Positions 35,448 through 35,542 of a stretch of 35,542 nucleotides of DNA are shown piece by piece. Both the position numbers and the translations under genes were made by a program. Numbering within the stretch: position 1 is the stretch's first letter; every line of letters starts with the position of its first letter. This DNA is from an uncultured Mycoplasmatota bacterium (GTDB lineage: Bacteria; Bacillota_I; Bacilli_A; RF39; UBA660): assembly GCA_946497145.1 (NCBI GenBank), contig CAMMJA010000009.1, positions 1 to 35,542 on the forward strand. Reading direction: 5' to 3'. The notes beneath the pieces were generated by a model that was given only the letters and a program-made list of their open reading frames with translations, was not told where the DNA came from and ran no database searches.

Positions 35448-35542
35448 GAAAAAAGTATGGTTGATACTTGGGCTTGTGTTTTTGGTGATTGTTTTGGTTA
35501 TCTCTATTTTATTTTTCCGTGATCAAAAAGAAAAAAAGATGA
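35437..35542 (+). CDS. Start of a membrane-anchored protein, cut by the window edge
   Basis: Thirty-five codons are visible: a basic start (MKHKKKVW), a hydrophobic span (LILGLVFLVIVLVISILFF), then RDQKEKKM and the window edge. AAGGAGG lies 9 nt upstream inside the preceding gene, so translation is coupled to the polymerase-like protein. The remaining domain is not visible, so no function is assigned. Confidence 0.75.
   Translation, partial: MKHKKKVWLILGLVFLVIVLVISILFFRDQKEKKM

Overview
The window is AT-rich chromosomal DNA of a walled, low-GC Gram-positive bacterium (Bacillota). The best guess is an uncultured gut-type Bacilli/RF39-like lineage close to the Mollicutes radiation. Supporting signs are a short 5S rRNA, lipoteichoic-acid-synthase, LCP and PASTA proteins, GatCAB, Bacillus-like pcrA-ligA-...-gatCAB synteny, and tightly packed genes with strong GGAGG-type ribosome binding sites. 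TGA, TAA and TAG all act as ordinary stops, so the code is standard. The lineage call is inference.

Layout. Positions 1-326 hold the 3' end of an rRNA operon (23S tail, 5S, terminator). Positions 532-1872 hold a small regulatory zone: an XRE repressor, a divergent tiny membrane peptide behind a promoter with a clear operator, and an orphan LytTR response regulator. Positions 2061-4571 are a complete t6A tRNA-modification operon (tsaE-tsaB-rimI-tsaD). Positions 4599-7117 (minus) are a three-gene NitT/TauT-type ABC importer. Positions 7308-8733 hold a GNAT acetyltransferase and a two-gene Fic toxin-antitoxin module. Positions 8796-13883 hold pcrA, a nucleotidyltransferase and ligA. Positions 13941-14597 encode a membrane-anchored, probably OB-fold protein. 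Positions 14676-15110 are the wreck of a two-component system. Positions 15181-18333 are gatCAB, in which gatB carries an in-frame TAA.

From 18386 to the right edge almost everything concerns the cell envelope. It contains a small membrane protein with a double solute-binding/degenerate-GGDEF receptor, a YihY-family protein, an LtaS-type phosphoglycerol transferase with a small membrane partner, an LCP ligase fused to PASTA domains, a 1280-residue secreted glucosaminidase, a two-TM protein, an Hsp20 chaperone, a kinase-less protein with six PASTA-like repeats, and an O-antigen-ligase/polymerase-like protein followed by a truncated membrane protein. LtaS would build anionic polymer, the LCP protein would attach glycopolymers to peptidoglycan, the glucosaminidase would trim the wall, and PASTA repeats would read wall fragments.

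The points most worth checking are the gatB nonsense codon, the XRE/mini-membrane-peptide switch, the PASTA proteins lacking a kinase, the even-numbered exported cysteines in the LCP-PASTA and six-PASTA proteins, the non-canonical DGNEF receptor, and the decayed two-component system.
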